In this document: positions 61,944-64,000 of the stretch, piece by piece
Layout: each line of letters begins with the position of its first letter
How positions within the stretch are numbered: position 1 is the first letter of the stretch
Assembly: GCF_000316575.1 (NCBI RefSeq)
Contig: NC_019682.1
Span: 6,944,001 to 7,008,000, forward strand
Length of the DNA: 64,000 bases
Direction of reading: 5' to 3'
DNA from: Calothrix sp. PCC 7507
GTDB taxonomy: Bacteria; Cyanobacteriota; Cyanobacteriia; Cyanobacteriales; Nostocaceae
Notes under the pieces: model-generated
Database searches by the model: none
Seen by the model: the letters and a program-made list of their open reading frames with translations, nothing else
What the model was told of the DNA's origin: nothing
Program-made: the position numbers and the translations under genes

Positions 61944-62684
61944 GTGATTATGAAACAAGAACCTGTAATTGCTATTAAAAATCTCAATCACTACTATGGT
62001 AAAGGCGCACTGAAGAGACAGATTTTATTTAATATCAACCTAGAGATTTATCCTGGGGAAATCGTCATTATGACCGGGCCATCGGGATCGGGTAAAACAA
62101 CATTACTGAGTTTGATTGGCGGTTTGCGGTCTGTTCAAGAGGGCAGCCTCAAATTTTTAGGCACAGAACTATCTGGTGCTAGTCAGAATCAACTAGTGCA
62201 AATCAGACGTAAAATTGGTTATATTTTTCAAGCTCACAACTTGCTGGGATTTTTAACAGCTAGACAAAATGTGCAAATGGCGGTGGAGTTGAACGAAGCG
62301 ATCGCCCAAAACGAAGCAATTGCTCAGTCAGCCGCTATGCTGGGGGCAGTAGGTTTAGAAGAACGAGTTAATTACTACCCAGACAATCTTTCTGGTGGAC
62401 AAAAGCAAAGAATAGCGATCGCCCGCGCCTTGGTAAATCGTCCCCCACTAGTACTAGCAGACGAACCAACAGCCGCCTTAGATAAACAATCAGGACGCGA
62501 CGTTGTCGAAATCATGCAAGGACTAGCCAAAGAACAAGGAACCTCTATCTTGTTGGTAACTCACGACAACCGGATTTTGGACATAGCGGATCGCATCATC
62601 GAAATGGAAGATGGTCTGTTAGTCCGTGAGTCCCAAGGCGTAGTCACCAGTCACGATTCTGGAATCAGAAACCATAACTCATAA
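61944..62684 (+). CDS. devA: DevA-family ABC exporter ATPase
   Basis: The protein has up to 246 residues. Walker A GPSGSGKTT, Q-loop FQAHNL, signature LSGGQKQRIAIARAL, Walker B LVLADEPTAALD and VTHD are all present, and the LNHYYGKGALKRQILFNINL start is typical of DevA. GTG 61944 and ATG 61950 are both possible starts; no strong ribosome site decides between them. A gap of 146 bases separates it from devC, longer than in a tight operon, and holds no visible terminator. Confidence 0.93.
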   Translation: MIMKQEPVIAIKNLNHYYGKGALKRQILFNINLEIYPGEIVIMTGPSGSGKTTLLSLIGGLRSVQEGSLKFLGTELSGASQNQLVQIRRKIGYIFQAHNLLGFLTARQNVQMAVELNEAIAQNEAIAQSAAMLGAVGLEERVNYYPDNLSGGQKQRIAIARALVNRPPLVLADEPTAALDKQSGRDVVEIMQGLAKEQGTSILLVTHDNRILDIADRIIEMEDGLLVRESQGVVTSHDSGIRNHNS

Positions 62685-62803
62685 CCTGTAAATAGATAGA
62701 TATACACCCTAAAACCTTGCTAATTAAAGCAGTTTGCAGGTCATCTTTACGTAAGAGTCATCCTAACTCCCGGCTCCTGAATTCTACTTTATTTAGCAAA
62801 GCC

Positions 62804-63607
62804 TCATTGTTTAATTCCAGACTGCTGTTTTGCAGAATTAGGTTGCCTACTAGTACGAAAAGTAACATTTACACCTTCATTCGATTGTTCTAGCACCAAC
62901 AATGGCGTCGGTTTAGCCTTCTGATCCCAATGCATATGGGCAATCCGACCTTGAATAGTCGGTTGCCAAGTATCTTCATCATCCATCGGGCTAAGGTAAG
63001 TTTCAATACAATCAATGATTTGGCTAATAGTCGCAGAAGTCGTTTGCGTCGGTAACTTCATTAACCGAATTTGAATCCGAAACAGCACTCGTTTAGCACT
63101 ATTTGGGGGATTGCCAGTCTCATATTCTACATCAAAAATTTCATCTACCTGCCGTGCAGCATTACTGGCAATTCCCACTGAACCTTGTTGGGATTGACTG
63201 GGTCGCAGAGCTTGAGAAATTTTATCTTTAATCCTGATTTTAACTTGATTAAGGATCGCAAAATGAAACACCTCCTCTGACATCCGCATCCGCAGATAAT
63301 CTAGGTTAAAATCTCGTGAATTAACCAAGTCGGGATTAGTTTCCATTTTGCGAATTGTTTCCAGCGCTAACTTAAACTTTTTCTCCAATTCTCGCGCCCG
63401 GAACTGTTCAAACCTGATTTTTTTCTCTAGCTTAGTCATCAGGATTTTGCCATAAACAATCAAAGCAATCACAGCTAAAGCCAGTCCTCCAGAGGTGAAC
63501 ACCAAAATAGGCGGCGTTTGTGAAGCACTAGCTGGCACTTCCTGGGATGCTTTTTTAGGCTTTGTCCCAGTTTGGGCAATAAACATTGAAGTGGACATAG
63601 TTGACAA
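62804..63607 (-). CDS. Membrane-anchored conserved hypothetical protein (267 aa)
   Basis: A short N-terminus is followed by one membrane segment (about 34-52, LVFTSGGLALAVIALIVYG), a charged coiled coil (KLEKKIRFEQFRARELEKKFKLALE) and a folded C-terminal domain with DEIFDVEYETGNPPNSAKRVLFRIQIRLM and HMHWDQKAKPTPLLVLEQ. I know no named family. A cytoplasm-facing domain tethered to the membrane is suggested. The start at 63607 has two further in-frame ATGs within eight codons, so the exact start is uncertain. It is divergent from the HAD gene. Confidence 0.75.
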   Translation of the reverse strand: MSTMSTSMFIAQTGTKPKKASQEVPASASQTPPILVFTSGGLALAVIALIVYGKILMTKLEKKIRFEQFRARELEKKFKLALETIRKMETNPDLVNSRDFNLDYLRMRMSEEVFHFAILNQVKIRIKDKISQALRPSQSQQGSVGIASNAARQVDEIFDVEYETGNPPNSAKRVLFRIQIRLMKLPTQTTSATISQIIDCIETYLSPMDDEDTWQPTIQGRIAHMHWDQKAKPTPLLVLEQSNEGVNVTFRTSRQPNSAKQQSGIKQ

Positions 63608-63703
63608 ACTGAAAAACTTGACTCCTAATGTTTAGGATGCCCAAATTTTGCATATCATCTTGCGGTATCATTGATATTTTTTACACATTTTCTCAAACCG
63701 CAT

Positions 63704-64000
63704 ATGTACAGAGACCTGAGCATTCCCACTGGGCGTTCCCTAAATCCGCTGCCCCTATCCCAGCTTGCATCCACTGGCTTACACAATATTCGCCTTGTGG
63801 CGACAGATATGGATGGCACCCTGACTAGACGCGGAAAATTTATGAGTAAATTGCTACAAAGTTTAGAAGACTTAGCTACAGCCAATATCAAAGTACTGAT
63901 TGTCACAGGACGTTCGGCGGGTTGGGTGAGTGGACTGAGTAGCTTGATGCCAGTTGTTGGTGCTGTGGCAGAAAACGGCGGTTTATTCTATCTTTCTGGG
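63704..64000 (+). CDS. HAD-superfamily phosphatase, N-terminal part
   Basis: The frame is open to the right edge; 99 residues are visible from ATG 63704. HAD motif I is LVATDMDGTLT (nucleophile Asp and the second Asp), and motif II is VLIVTGRSAGW. VVGAVAENGGLFYL follows, as in Cof-like and sucrose- or mannosyl-phosphate phosphatases. The N-terminal extension of about 30 residues before motif I is longer than usual, so a later start (for example ATG 63809) cannot be excluded. The substrate cannot be told from this part. Confidence 0.8.
   Translation, partial: MYRDLSIPTGRSLNPLPLSQLASTGLHNIRLVATDMDGTLTRRGKFMSKLLQSLEDLATANIKVLIVTGRSAGWVSGLSSLMPVVGAVAENGGLFYLSG

Noticed and set aside
1-64000. tRNA, rRNA or CRISPR loci
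   Set aside because: I scanned the spacers by eye and saw no cloverleaf, rRNA or regularly spaced direct repeats; a dedicated search was not possible here.

Overview
The window is chromosomal DNA from a filamentous, probably heterocyst-forming cyanobacterium of the Nostoc/Anabaena group. The evidence is the very frequent GCGATCGC octamer, a D1 (psbA) gene, phycocyanobilin synthesis (pcyA), a DevBCA-type exporter, cyanobacterial-only hypothetical families, and the heptamer repeats and short palindromes that crowd the intergenic spaces. The exact strain cannot be fixed from the sequence alone.

Region 1 (1-32029) is a head-to-tail array of six giant paralogous sensor kinases on the + strand: the first is cut by the window edge and five are complete, at about 1780-1960 residues each. 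Each complete copy joins a Ser/Thr-kinase-like domain, an AAA-type ATPase, a long helical-repeat region, a GAF domain and a histidine kinase; copy 4 also has a PAS domain. Kinase, ATPase and histidine kinase ends are strongly conserved, while the middle diverges. Every complete copy has a conserved self-complementary leader: an inner hairpin upstream of the ATG, enclosed by an outer stem whose right arm lies in the first codons. A FIST-domain sensor and a small soluble histidine kinase close the array. This is the most unusual part of the window.

Region 2 (32051-41821) holds housekeeping and small conserved genes: rsmG and an ABC ATPase on the - strand, a secreted TPR protein, a DUF3531-like protein, a Nudix hydrolase, a decayed aquaporin C-terminus, a 1047-residue membrane-anchored protein made of repeats of about 100 residues, and a secreted DUF3370-like protein. 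The space upstream of the repeat protein is full of palindromes.

Region 3 (41822-45180) contains an IS607-type element. Its serine-recombinase gene is interrupted by an in-frame 30-bp repeat insertion carrying a stop codon, while the TnpB reading frame keeps its RuvC residues.

Region 4 (44739-57847) is a metabolic and photosynthetic block: small conserved proteins, phosphoenolpyruvate carboxylase (ppc), an SGNH-domain (DUF1574-like) protein paired with an MBOAT acyltransferase, psbA (a Gln130 D1), a PsbP-like protein, maf and pcyA.

Region 5 (57848-64000) has a 1.28-kb repeat-rich spacer without a convincing gene, a devBCA-type export operon, a membrane-anchored hypothetical protein on the - strand, and the start of a HAD-family phosphatase cut by the right edge.

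A second theme is short palindromic or low-complexity repeats, normally intergenic, found inside reading frames: two kinase copies, ppc and tnpA each carry one, and the kinase copies share an older-looking palindrome.
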